In this document: piece by piece, positions 24,701-37,100 of the stretch | Numbering within the stretch: the first letter of the stretch is position 1 | Layout: every line of letters begins with the position of its first letter | Assembly (NCBI RefSeq): GCF_965638725.1 | Contig: NC_134962.1 | Coordinates: 5,587,501 to 5,651,500 of the forward strand | Reading direction: 5' to 3' | Source: Aptenodytes patagonicus | Taxonomy: Eukaryota > Chordata > Aves > Sphenisciformes > Spheniscidae | Length of the DNA: 64,000 nt | Notes under the pieces: generated by a model | What the model was told of the DNA's origin: nothing | Seen by the model: the letters and a program-made list of their open reading frames with translations, nothing else | Database searches by the model: none | Made by a program: the position numbers and the translations under genes

Positions 24701-25704
24701 TACACGCTCCTAATATTATATCCATGTTGTACTTAGAATTGCTTGTTTTGTCAATCAGTGAAACAAAATCATGATGCAAATGCATATACACAAAACTTGT
24801 GATGCTTATAAAACTGGATTATGGATTAATTAATTGACTGTATTAGAATCACCTTGTTTTGTTTTGTTTTTTAAACCTTAACAATTATTAGGGACTGATA
24901 ATGAGACTTACATAGTGGTTTTTTTAAAGCCAAAATAGTCTGTACACCCCTGGCACAGGAATCCTTTTTGACTACTTTGCAAAGCACTCACAAATATGTT
25001 CAGCTGAGTCATTCAGTTCAGTTCAGTTGTTTAACTGGCTCTTGTAGTTCTTCTAAACTCAAGAATTACATAAATACAGAACACATTTAGGCAGTTGTCG
25101 TGAGTAGTCAATAGGTACATTGACTTTGACTGTGAGAAAGAAAACTGCTTTTTTATATTTCTGTACTGCTTAAACGTAAGAGAATGGCTTATAACCAAAC
25201 TGTGGTAACGTTACAGTTCCCTGGAAGACACAGCTTTTAAGTTATCTGCTTCCATGTGACATTTATCCAGTTCCACCAGAACACTTTAAATGTGCTGTTA
25301 AAATCTTACAGTATTTTAAAGTAAAAAAAAAAAAAAAAAATTGACCTTTTCATCCATGTGACTTTTCTGGAATGCTGATGGTAAATGAAAAATACAGACC
25401 GGGAGTCTTAATCTGCAGCCATAATTCCACACAAATCCTTAAGGTAAAATTAATGGTTTAGCAAAGCTACTTAACTACATGAAAATTATTATAATCTAAA
25501 CACTTATGAATAGGAACAAATTTGATTGTGTAAATAAAACATAGGCAACATACAAAACCAGATATACATTGCGAGTAACGCAAAACAAATGTGTTTAGAC
25601 ACCACCCTCTGTGTGTAGCAGTAGTGCATATACAGCCACGTAAGTACTAAATATTTTAAGCATTGTGTTTTGGGGAATCTATTGACAAACTAGAATTTAT
25701 GAAT
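21740..25704. other. Intergenic, no gene recognised
   Basis: Four kilobases of AT-rich sequence without supported genes. It includes poly-T at 22490-22505, a (GTTTT)n tract at 24855-24873 and poly-A at 25323-25340. Confidence 0.5.
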
Positions 25705-26070
25705 AAAAATAGGGCTGGAAAGAAAATCTGTTCCAACCTTAAATAATATCATACCCATAATAAGAAATACTGGCCTAAATTGTTACTGAAGTTGTCGAGT
25801 GATGAAGAGTCTATAACCTCCCTGGGTTATTTGTAACATGCTTTGTTGCTCCTTAAATAGGAAGCTTTACTTAATACCTAGTTTATATGCTGCAAATTAA
25901 GCCCATCATTTCATAACCTCCCAGAATGGATGTGGAAGACAGATGATTGTGATAGTCTTCCCACATTCTTCTGCTGAACTTTTGTGTGCATATTTCCTTA
26001 ATTTTCTCTTCTGATAGCTAGCCAGCTCTTGTATCTTTTCTCATCAATTACATATTCAAGGCATATCTTT
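25705..26070 (-). mobile_element. Ancient CR1 LINE 3' fragment
   Basis: On the minus strand this matches the layout of old amniote CR1 3' ends. Blocks resembling AGGGCTGGAA, the ATAACCTCCCTGGG segment and the CTGCAAATTAAGCCCATCATT segment appear in the correct order and spacing. It is heavily diverged, with no open frame. The call rests on remembered consensus structure rather than a database alignment. Confidence 0.7.
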
Positions 26071-29000
26071 GTATTTGTTGGTGATCTCTGGGCTTGCTCT
26101 GGTTGGTTCGCACCCCTCTCATCCACCCTTGCGCATGAGTTAGGGTTTGCCAGGCAGATCAGTGAAGTATCAATAATTAGTAAGATGTAATATAAAAGTT
26201 TGAAACAGTAAGAAATAGTTTGTTCACATCTAAAGAGGGAAAATCTGAAACATCCACTTATTTACAGTCTATTTGAGTAGATGCAGGTGTTGAATATAGA
26301 TCTTATGAGTGATCAGTATTCCTTATTAATTTGCTTCCTTCGATAGAAGGAGGAAAATGTTGATGAGATGCGTTCTTGTGCAAAGGAATTTCAAATTTGC
26401 TTATAGCAAAGCAGTGATCTGTCAGAACTGCTGCTGACTTTGAAGGGTAAAGAAACACAGATTTTTCTCTGTGCCTGGTGCCCTCATGTGGCTTTGATGT
26501 TCAGCTTCTTGCGGATTAATTAAATACATCACTGCATGGCTGACACTTTTGCTGTGTAAAAGGTAGAGAACAGTTTGCCTGTATAGCCTTGTATGTTGTT
26601 CTGTGAATACAGCATCTTCTGGAAAGCCAAAATATGCTGTTTGCCATATGTCCAGCTGGATTTGGATATGCAAACTCCTTGAGTTCCCTAACTTAAACCG
26701 AGAACATTTCTCACAGTCTTCACACATTGGTGTACGTGATTCAGACCTTACTCCTCCCAGGGCTGTTATGGCTAAAAAGATTTGTGCTAGAGTCGCTACC
26801 TTCTTTAGTGATACTGTTAAAAATGCCACCATAGATCTGTTGGTGCTTTTAAAGAACTACGATTTTTTGGTTTTCAACTCTAATGTTAGGTCAAATTTTT
26901 ATATTGCATACTGAACGAAAATATCAAGGATTACTTCGGTCAGGAAATAGAGCTTAAAATGTACTTTCTCAGCTCATTTAAAATTGTCCCATTTTTCTTC
27001 CAGCTACAGCTGCGGTATGACAAAGAAATTTCTATATTTAATGCTGTAAAATATACACAGGATAAATGTTTCTTTGCACAGCACTTCTGAGACTGTCATT
27101 AGAATATTTCTAAGTTACTGATGTAGAAATTCCGCTTTAAAACACAACATTTAGCCACAAACATTATGCAAAATACTTTATCTAGCATATTCATTACATG
27201 TCCATAAATTATAATAACAAAACTCTTGCACAAGCAAGAGGTGAATATACTGGCTGTGGAGGCTGCCGGTATGGTTTGATGCAATGGTTTTCTCGTACTG
27301 TGCTTTAAAAAGGTGCTTGTCAAAGCTTTTCTTTACAGCTGGATCAGGCAGATTTAATAGGTTTGGAAATCTTCCATTAGCTCTAAAAGACTATATATAC
27401 TTTTTTAAGAGACTTTGCAGAACTTTGAAACATTTGAAATTTTACTGCGTCAAATTTTTGGATGGAATGGCACGGAATTGAAAATTCTGATTAAAAATTG
27501 AAAAAACCCCTTTCTTGTCATCCATACTAGTATTAACGAAGATATATAGGGAGTTTGAAAATGAAGATGGAAAGAAGTTTGAAAATGAAGATCTGAAGCT
27601 AAAGCAGCTGAAACCGGGCATGTGCTTTTTTGTTAGTATGATTATCTAGTGAACGTATTCACGCAAGTACCTGCGTGACAGCAGTCGTATGGCCTTTAAC
27701 AGCGCACGCCCAACAGCATTGCTGGGAACGCTGACTCGTGTATTTCTGTAAGCATTGCGTTTCTTTTTCTCCTCCTTTTTCTACAGACTCAGAATCTAGT
27801 TGTAACTTTGAGTGATTCCATCAGAAGAAATGTTCCAAAACTTTGAATGGTTCAATATTGTGGTAATATTGATGGCATCTCCTCCCCCTCCCTCTTCCCT
27901 CTTCTTTTCCTCTTTTTCTCCCAAATTGGAGTTACATTAGTGTACTTCTTTGAACTCACACTATTTAAATTCTTTGCACCTAGGATTCACCCAAATACCT
28001 CTCCGGTTTGTCTTGGAGCACAAATACTGAACAGAGCAAGAAAGATTTCAAGACAGTTTTTTCTTTGATCTTTCTTGTCCCTGTAATACCAAACCCAGGG
28101 AAACTTGTCATATTAATGATGTTATCAACATTTTTCTTGCTAATAATCTTAGTCAGAAGTTTCCTGAGTAACATGTTAATTCTTCTGCTAAGGTTTGAGG
28201 TAGACCTAGAAATTTAGCATAATTGCTACTTAAAATCATTAAATGTTAATATGCTTGAACTCTAATACTAGTGCATGTACTAAGATCCTCATATTTCATT
28301 TTTATTGATAAAATAATTTAACAGTATAAAGAGAAAAATCTAATATAAAAGCAATCTACAGCTATATCATTCTTTTCAGCTGCATCATTCTAAGGAAAAT
28401 GGTATTTTCTGTACTGTATCTCAGTCAACAAAATATGCAATTTGCAGTGCCTTGCAATCCACCGTTGTTGATGCCATTCATTCTTCAACTATATGCCCGT
28501 GCTTGCTGAGCTCTAAATACCAAGCTTCCCAAGTGAAGGAGGCTGTTACTTCACCTTATCCTCTCATGGTGTGGTATGTGGAGATAAACTGAAGTTTACA
28601 GAAGTCTGCCATAAAGTGTAGCAAAAGAACAGACCGGTTCACTGTATGTCTGAGCTGCAAATTCTGATCACAACCCAACAGATCAGTAGTAATACTATTG
28701 TTATAAAACCCCAGCACTTAGTAAATGAGAAGTAAAGCAGGTGAATAGAAAGGCATAATTCCTTAAACTAATATTCCTAGATTTTTTCCTTGCAGTTTTG
28801 ACACCAATTATTGGTGTAATTGGTGTAATATTGTAGCGTTTTTAGAAAGGGAAAAATGTCTTTCATGGTTCATCCTCTATTCTGAAAGAGTAGATTTTTT
28901 TCCTAACTTTTTTTTTCTTTTACACATTAGAATTAGGAATTGGTGTAATATTTTGATCATGATTTTTGTTTTCTGTACCAATAATAAATTTATGAACATA

Positions 29001-29300
29001 ATTTGAGGGTAAAGGTGAAGCTCTGTATGGACAACCTCAAGTCTTGTCAAGTTTGTAAGACATCTGAAAACACAGGAATTGCATGGGACTTAGCACTCGT
29101 TTTATCTCTGTTAGCTGTTTTGGCATCTTTTTGCACATATACATTTATTTTTCTCATGTAGTATACTAGATTTCTTTGTGAGTATGATCTATATAAGCTT
29201 ACTTGTGCATGATTAAAGTAAAAGCAATTCCAAATATCCCATGTAGGTTAATCCATAAAACCCTATGTATGATTCAGAATATAAGAACGGTAGAAGTTTA
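26071..29300. other. Intergenic, no gene recognised
   Basis: AT-rich non-coding sequence. Small features are a direct repeat of AGTTTGAAAATGAAGAT at about 27552-27594 and a short palindrome, ACACCAATTATTGGTGT, at about 28801-28817 followed by a further GGTGTAAT copy. Open frames here are short and have no family resemblance. Confidence 0.5.
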
Positions 29301-30316
29301 AGTATAGAATTTGACTGTAATGTAGAAGTGGAATGGTTTTAATGTTTATCAGTTTAATCAAGCAAGTGAATACACTTGGTCAAATTAAAATATCTAATTA
29401 TTTATTCACATAGAAACCAGTAAATTTTAGGGTTCGTAGCACAAAACTTTTTGTTAAAAAAAGAAAACAAGCTATGCCATATAGCTTCTTTACTCTCAAT
29501 AAAATAGCATCATTGCAGTTAAACTTAAGATTACAATAAAAATGAAACATTCCAGATTACATCGGTTGGAGCACAATGTGATGAATATAATGAGAAAATC
29601 CTTGTCAGAAATTTTACCACAAGGAAATATCAATAGCTAACACCCATATTCTCCAACTAGAAATCAAGAATATTTGAGTAGATCTTGGCATAAAAGGCAC
29701 AAAACACAAAGCAAAGCATGCTTGTGTCATTTGTCACAAAGAAGCATTGACATTTGTGCAACATGGAAAAAGATCAGCATTTTTCCAGCCTCTTCCAATA
29801 TCACGGATACTTGGGGAACAGATCTTCCCCTTAATGCCAGCATATCACTCCCAGTACAGAAGGCAGTGACTACAAGACAAGAGGAGTATATAGAAGAGAA
29901 CACATCCATACCCTCCCAGGAAATCCTAGCTCATACATTGAGGAAGCTGCTGCTATAGTGTTGTTAGTAGTAAATAAATACACTGCAGCCTTTTAATAAT
30001 ACAACCACTGGCAGCTAGCACTTGTGGGAATTGTATGAGACTGATAAAAACATTAACAATGCTGGAAACCCCTCATAAACACAGGTTTACCACCTGCATT
30101 TAAATGTGCGATGCCAGCTCCCCCTCTGCTTCAAATAAGCTTTTTTAAAAAAGTTTGAGTCCTTGAAAGAAAGGACTCGTCAGAAGAGAATGCTGCCTAT
30201 TGCACAGAGGAATGGCTTTTCTGATTTTAAGGTGCTTCAGAAATACAGATCAAACATCCATGGTACTTCCTTCTGTAGTGGGCCATCATACGTGCATCTT
30301 GTTAGCAGCCTATTTG
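29301..30316 (-). other. ZNF831: Probable ZNF831 3' untranslated region
   Basis: This sequence follows the ZNF831 stop codon on the minus strand. Possible polyadenylation signals are ATTAAA (29997-29992) and AATAAA (29406-29401). Which one is used cannot be told from sequence, so the left boundary is approximate. No competing feature was seen. Confidence 0.4.
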
Positions 30317-31171
30317 CTATATTTCTATAACAAGCCTATCCTCATCATCGCTGCTAGGGTCATCATACTCAACTCTGGTTTGCTTCCTCATCATCTCTAA
30401 ACCTCTCTTTTTGTATGTCTTGGAAAGTGTTGCAGAGTAAGTCTTGAACTCGGGGGACCTGAGAGTAATTAGGGGCTTTTTAAAGGTAGTAGTAGCTGTT
30501 TCGTGTGGCCTTCCATAGCTATTTGACTGCAGGTGGGCTCCATTCTTGTCTGCGCTTCCGTGAAGGTCAAGGATTTTTTGAGGAAAGTTTGCCCGCTCTG
30601 TGTGTTCTATACCGGGTAATTTAGCCCTTGTGTCTGCCCCAGGAGGAGGCTCTGCTTTTGATCCGAATAGACGTGAACATCCAGGCTGGGAACTGGGAGC
30701 TGAGTTTTCTTTTGGAGGCAAATATGTGTTTTCTTCAATTGGAGGTTTCTCCCTTCCTGAGGCCTGGATCACCGGGTCTAACGTACCGATTCTTTGACTC
30801 TCTGTCTCTACGTTTAGTATGCTTTCCTGGCTTGCTTCTAGATGTAAGGAAAGAGGACCAGTAGTCTCTGAGTTTGTGCTGTCAAGGTGGTCACCTGTGC
30901 CTATATTTGTAAAATCAGAAGGGCAAGACCAAAAAGAAGATGCCGTTGAGTCACTCTGAACGTTTGGCTGTGACCCCCGTGGGACTGATCGCTGAAGCAC
31001 AAGTGGTTGTGGCACTAAAGAGCAGATTTCCACATCACCGCTGACTTGCTGCATGGCTGTATTAACTGTGGATGAAAAGGAATGAGCTGTCATAGATATT
31101 TCCAGAGGAGCTGTAACGTTCTGAAGAGAGACGTTTGTTCTTGTGTGGTCCCTGATTTGTCCAGAAATGTC
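30317..31171 (-). CDS. ZNF831: ZNF831 coding exon 5 (C-terminus)
   Basis: The last coding exon gives residues 1573-1856, starting [13 protein letters not shown] and ending in an acidic tail, [15 protein letters not shown], with stop TAG at 30319-30317. The acceptor is TTTCTACAG before 31171. The run of eleven C (G on the plus strand, 31184-31194) supplies much of its pyrimidine tract. It starts in phase 0, matching the end of exon 4. A basic segment near the end ([14 protein letters not shown]) precedes the acidic tail. Confidence 0.92.
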   Translation of the reverse strand, partial: DISGQIRDHTRTNVSLQNVTAPLEISMTAHSFSSTVNTAMQQVSGDVEICSLVPQPLVLQRSVPRGSQPNVQSDSTASSFWSCPSDFTNIGTGDHLDSTNSETTGPLSLHLEASQESILNVETESQRIGTLDPVIQASGREKPPIEENTYLPPKENSAPSSQPGCSRLFGSKAEPPPGADTRAKLPGIEHTERANFPQKILDLHGSADKNGAHLQSNSYGRPHETATTTFKKPLITLRSPEFKTYSATLSKTYKKRGLEMMRKQTRVEYDDPSSDDEDRLVIEI

Positions 31172-34100
31172 CTGTAGAAATTAGGGGGGGGGGGAGAAAT
31201 TTACATTTAAAATTTTCAATCCAGAGCAATTCCATCCTTTATAAAAGTGCAATGATAACTAAGTTGACTATATCAGTAGAAAACATTTACCTCTGCTATA
31301 ACTCATATCAACTGAGTAATTAAGCATCATGTCAACCTTTATTTATACAACTGTGATTATATTTGCACTCTTTTTTTTTTTTTCATTACTGCAGACCAAG
31401 TTACTCATCCCTCTTTTGATGAAAAAACTTTTTTTTTTCTCCCACTGTGTGTGGGAGGTGTAGTAAAGGATGTATTTTTTCCTCAGGTTTCTTTTTTTCT
31501 CGGTTAGGTGACAGATCATGCTAATAATTGATGGATGATAGGGGTTAGGGGTTTCAAGCTGCATTCTTATGTATGGTCTAGGATGGTGTTCTTTTCATTA
31601 AGATATTTTAATATACATATTGCAACGATGTTTGTGCAATGTAGGAGGAAAGGGTTGTGATGAGTCTGTAAGAAATATTACAATGTCTGAGGTGGTGAGA
31701 TATGTGTAGGAAATAAAATTACTTCGTAAAAAACATTTTAAGGATTAGGTTCCTAAATACGATACTGCTTATGCTACATGAAGAACCCGTGCTCATGCTA
31801 CATAACAGCAGTCTGGCTCAGTAGCTTCTGTCTTCAAGTGTGGCCAGCAGAAGTCTAGGGAAAAGTGTAAGAATTGGGGTGAGCGCAGACTATTCCCAGC
31901 AGCTGTGCTGACACTGCGTACAACAGCGTTGTTTGCAGCACGTGCAGATGTGTCTAAGGCCCCTTCTAGCTAACGCAGCCATCGGTAGCATTGAAACCAC
32001 AGCAGCACTGGCTTCCACAAAGGGCTAAAGAAATTCCGCTGCGATGCTGGATACACATTCTTCCCATCGCTACGTGGCCATTACTACCCTCCCCACTTTT
32101 CTAGTTTCAAGCTTACTGTCTCTGTCTCGGGATACTCTGTGCTACATCTACTGGCACCTCCGACATCATAGAATCATAGAATCATTAAGGTTGGAAAAGA
32201 CCTCTAAGATCATCGAGTCCAACTGTCGACCCAACACCACCATGTCCACTAAACCATGTCCCTAAGTGCCTCATCTACTCGTCTTTTAAATACTTCCAGG
32301 GATGGGGACTCAACCACTTCCCTGGGCAGCCTGTTCCAATGTTTAACCACTCTTTCAGTAAAGAAATTTTTCCTTACATCCAATCTAAACCTCCCCTGGT
32401 GCAACTTGAGGCCATTTCTTCTCGCCCTATCGCTAGTTACTTGGGAGAAGAGACTGACCCCCATCTCGCTACAATCTCCTTTCAGGTAGTTGTAGAGAGC
32501 GATGAGGTCTCCCCTCAGCCTCCTTTTCTCCAGGCTAAACAACCCCAGTTCCCTCAGCCGCTCCTCATAAGACTTGTTCTCCAGACCCCTCACCAGCCTC
32601 GTTGCCCTTCTCTGGACACGCTCCAGCACCTCAACATCCTTCTTGTAGTGAGGGGCCCAAACCTGAACACAGTATTCGAGGTGCGGCCTCACCAGTGCCG
32701 AGTACAGGGGCACGATCACTTCCCTACTCCTGCTGGCCACACTATTTCTGATACAGGCCAGGATGCCATTGGCCTTCTTGGCCACCTGGGCACACTGCCG
32801 GCTCATGTTCAGCCGGCTGTCGACCAGCACCCCCAGGTCCTTTTCCGCCAGGCAGCTTTCCAGCCACTCTTCCCCAAGCCTGTAGCGCTGCAGGGGGTTG
32901 TTGTGACCCAAGTGCAGGACCCGGCACTTGGCCTTGTTGAACCTCATACAGTTGGCCTCGGCCCATCGATCCAGCCTGTCCAGGTCCCTCTGCAGAGCCT
33001 TCCTACCCTCGAGCAGATCAACACTGCCGCCCAACTTGGTGTCGTCTGCAAACTTACTGAGGGTGCACTCGATCCCCTCATCCAGATCATTGATAAAGAT
33101 ATTGAACAAGACCGGCCCCAGTACTGAGCCCTGGGGAACACCGCTCGTGACCAGCCGCCAACTGGATTGAACTCCATTCACCACCACTCTCTGGGCCCGG
33201 CCGTCCAGCCAGTTTTTGACCCAGTGCAGAGTACACCTGTCTAAGCCGTGAGCCGCCAGCTTCTCGAGGAGAATGCTGTGGGAGATGGTGTCAAAGGCCT
33301 TGCTGAAGTCCAGGTAGACCACATCCACAGCCTTTCCCTCATCCACTAGGCGGGTCACCTGGTCATAGAAGGAGAACAGGTTGGTCAAGCAGGACCTGCC
33401 TCTCATGAACCCGTGCTGGCTAGGCCAGATCCCCTGGTTGTCCCGCTCATGCCTTGTGAGCGCTCTCAAGATGAACCGCTCCATAATCTTCCCCGGCACC
33501 GAGGTCAGGCTGACAGGCAATCAGCGCTAATCGATCCTCTGACAGCAAGCACGAGAAACATCCTTTCTAATTGATGCAAGTTTAATTGTTCTTTTAAAAA
33601 AGCTAATTCTAACATTAGTAAGTTTTCATTATATTTTTAACCCCAAAAATACCTTTAACACACTTTTAAACAAAATCTGTGATACAAAGTAGTCTCAACT
33701 TGAACTTTAAAACAGCTGAATATAATTCAAGTTTTAATTACCAATATCTTTTTTTTCTTTTAATAAAAAGTAATACATGAATTAAGGTACAATACCTACT
33801 TTTTTATCCATTTTGTCTTTTTGATTAACATGGTTTAGATTTTCAGTATGGGAAAATATTCCTGAGTTATTCTTTCCTTCTTTTTTCCTTCTGCAAAGTG
33901 GCTTGTCTGAGGTCGAACAAGATGTGTCTTTTTGCTGGTGTAGGTAATTTTCTATTGAAAAGAGGTTGAAGAAACTTTTACTTTGATTTTTTATTCCCCC
34001 ACATGCTAGAACGTACTAAATTTCTCATCATATCACTGAACTAACTTCTATGTTTTTACTATTTTCTGTAAATCTTTATTCTAAGCCTGATACATTTTCT

Positions 34101-37100
34101 CATTTACTGCTTATGTGTTTGGGTTTGGGGTTTTTTTACTGGCCATTACTGTCCTGCAAAGTAATAGCTAGTCATATCTGCTATGAACGAACACGAGGTA
34201 TTGTCCCTGCTTCCAAGATGGTTGTGGCATAAACTTCATTTGCATTAATACTGCTAATTAAGTGGGGGCGTGGTCATTGGAACACAGAAAACAAGTCAAC
34301 GCACCAAACTCATTTCACACTGCAAACATGCAGTCTTGTTTCAGAAACTGATAAAGATCCATCTTAAAACTGTTTAGGCTTCTAGTGGAAGGTTATTTTG
34401 AGCTATTTCTTTTTAAAATGCCCTCCTAATTGTCAAATTCACATATGTAAGTATGTGTATGAAAAGCATCGTGCGTTCAGTTCTGAAAATGCGTGAGATG
34501 TTTGTATTTTTACTTGCAGAACATACTGAAGGACAAAAGTGGTTTTGCAGTTCCATGTGGAACAGGTGCATATCAGAGATACCGCTAACGTTCATTCTCT
34601 TAAAAAATAAACATTCAATGCATTAAAAAATATTCAAAATACTTACCTTGTACCTTTGATTGAGGAGAATGACACTTCTTATACTTATGAAATTTACAGG
34701 GTTGTGATGAATAGCCCTTTTTCAAAGCATCCGGTGTTCTATTTGGAAAATAGTGCCGCTTGCTTAGTCGGTTCAACTGAGCATATCCATGTACGTGCCT
34801 CCCTCTGTACCTGCATTGCCAATGGCATTGAAAGGGTAAACAAATACGTGCTATTTAAAAGCAGCCAGAGTAGAATAATACCACATCATCAGGTAAATTT
34901 AAGTCTAACAGCAATTTATTACTGTGAAGGAGATGTTTGTTTATGTCAACTCAAAAAAAAAAATCAGGATTTTAGGCAAGAGACCCACAATTATTTTATT
35001 AAATTTTTCCTCAGTAGGATTCAGTAAATCCTTGGTTTGCTAAGAGAAAAGGATTCAGGAATAACAGATCCTTTTTCCTATATCTGGAATTTTAAAACAA
35101 CATACTTCATAAAGATTTGAATCGCACAGGAATCACCTGAGACTGCATAGTTGTTGGCTTTTTTACTTTTCATTTCACTTCTTATGTGCTACCTATTCAT
35201 CATCACTAATGAACAACGTAAGTATTTCAGTTATTTAGAAAACTCATGCTGAATAATCCAACTCTGCTTTGTTTTCTGCTCTAGCTAGATCTTTCAGTAA
35301 CTCTTAATGGTTGAGACTAGAGTACACTGGAAGGTCCCATTCCTGTATCAATAGAATCAGTCACTATACACAGAGTAATAAGTAAATCTAAAAGGACATG
35401 CTTATTCAGGTGTTTGGTGTATTAGAAAAATATATTACATTTAATAATTAATAGCTTGGCCAGTTAGCTACTAATATGTATGACCTGAGCTTCAGGACTC
35501 TCTACTTAATTGAGTCCCTCTACTTATTTGATATAGTCAAAGAAATAAATTCTGAGACCAGCAGGAAAAAAAGAACGAAACAAAACAAAAAAACACCCAA
35601 AAACCAAGCCAGAAAAAAGTCCTAGAAGAACGTCACTGGACTGGATAACATAGACCCGAGTCTTCTATTTTTGTTCTTACGATCCTTCAAAATTGCAGTG
35701 CTGTTTGCCAAACTAGACACGGTGATTAAGTTACTGACACTGATTTGTCCACAAGGGAGTCACTCTGTCTGATTTTGGTCATGAAATAAAATAAAAGGGG
35801 TGTATGCACACAATATGTGTTTCTTATTGAAGCAATTCATCAGACATTCTGCTACCCCACACTCTTGAAAGATTAGAGGCTAAATCTTCCACTGATACGA
35901 ACTCCCATTAAATAGAAACTGTGCTGATTGATACAATGAGCCTTTGACAGTTTTATACTCAAATTCTTCCTGCTTGATCCTTTAAACTACAGATGGTTTT
36001 GTTAGTTTGTGTTAGAACTTGATATTTATTCTTCTGCATTCTCTTGTGAACACAAGTTCAGGATATAGATCTTCTGAGGACAAAAGGGTCTCGCGCACTG
36101 CTTTTAGCTGTAACAGGATTAAAAACTGAAATATTTTGGTTCCCTTCAGACAAAAGGAAATACTGACAGTTTTGACAGATAAGAATAATTTCTAAAGCAT
36201 AGTGAGAGTCAACTGACCAGTCATCATCTTTCTTTGGTATATGTCTGTTTTGCTTAGAAAAGTCTGTTCCTGATCGTAAACAACATAGTGATATTTTTTT
36301 ATAGCTTACCGTTGTGGAACTGCTGCAATGTGGGAATAGCCCTTTCCGAGAGATTTATTTTTTCCCCCAATTTTGACAAGGTTGAATTTTGGGGATGACT
36401 TTTTATTTTCTGTGGACTTTTTACACCCATTTTAGCAAAATTATGTCTGTATCTAGGGAAGCCGAAAACCATATTCCTTACCATTTTGGGGTGACTTTAA
36501 TCTTTTTCTGTTTGTGGCTCCTCTTGAGTTTATTTGTTGAGAGTTTTTCCTTTTTGCAAACTACTGTTTTCTTCTTTTGCTCCGAAATATTTTTGAAAGC
36601 ACCACCAGGGGCGGCTGAGCTTAACTGCTGAGAATATTGGGAAAAAATGAAGTACATGAAAATTGCAAATTACATTAACTGAGAGATTGGAAATCTATGT
36701 TCTTTTTAAACAGCACTGAATAGCATAGTTTTAGTTTTTGCTAATCACTTTGTCCATCTACTTTTATAATTAAAACAACTCACTGCTTTTGTGGATCTTC
36801 TTTCGTATGTGTATGTTCTTTCGTATTCTTCTTCCTATATAAAAAGTAAGCTTAGTCTTACAAAGCTGTTCTAGGATCTGTACAGACAGACTAGTCTATC
36901 TTCACTTACCTAAAAAAGCAAAGCATTCAAGCCTTAAACACTTTACAGGGTATAAATGCAATTTGGTTTTTTTGACATTTCAGTGTATCTAAATGATGAG
37001 AGATCTAGTACACAGTCTCTTTGACTCCAAGTATCTCCAAGTATAATAAAGTCTTGACATTAATGGCCTACTTAAGTCCTACTCTAATTCAAATAGTCAT

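Noticed and set aside
32339..33127. A 262-codon plus-strand frame opposite the CR1 reverse transcriptase.
   Set aside because: It is the antisense shadow of the CR1 ORF2. The same shadow appears opposite the CR1 at 14.6-15.2 kb.
36299..36484. A 61-codon minus-strand frame next to ZNF831 exon 2, ending near a good GTAAGC donor, which looked like a continuation of that exon after a one-base frame shift.
   Set aside because: The GTAAGG donor at 36481 joins exon 3 (acceptor at 34811) in perfect phase and completes a Trp codon, so no frame shift is needed. Using this frame would require a missing base and would end in phase 1, which does not fit exon 3.
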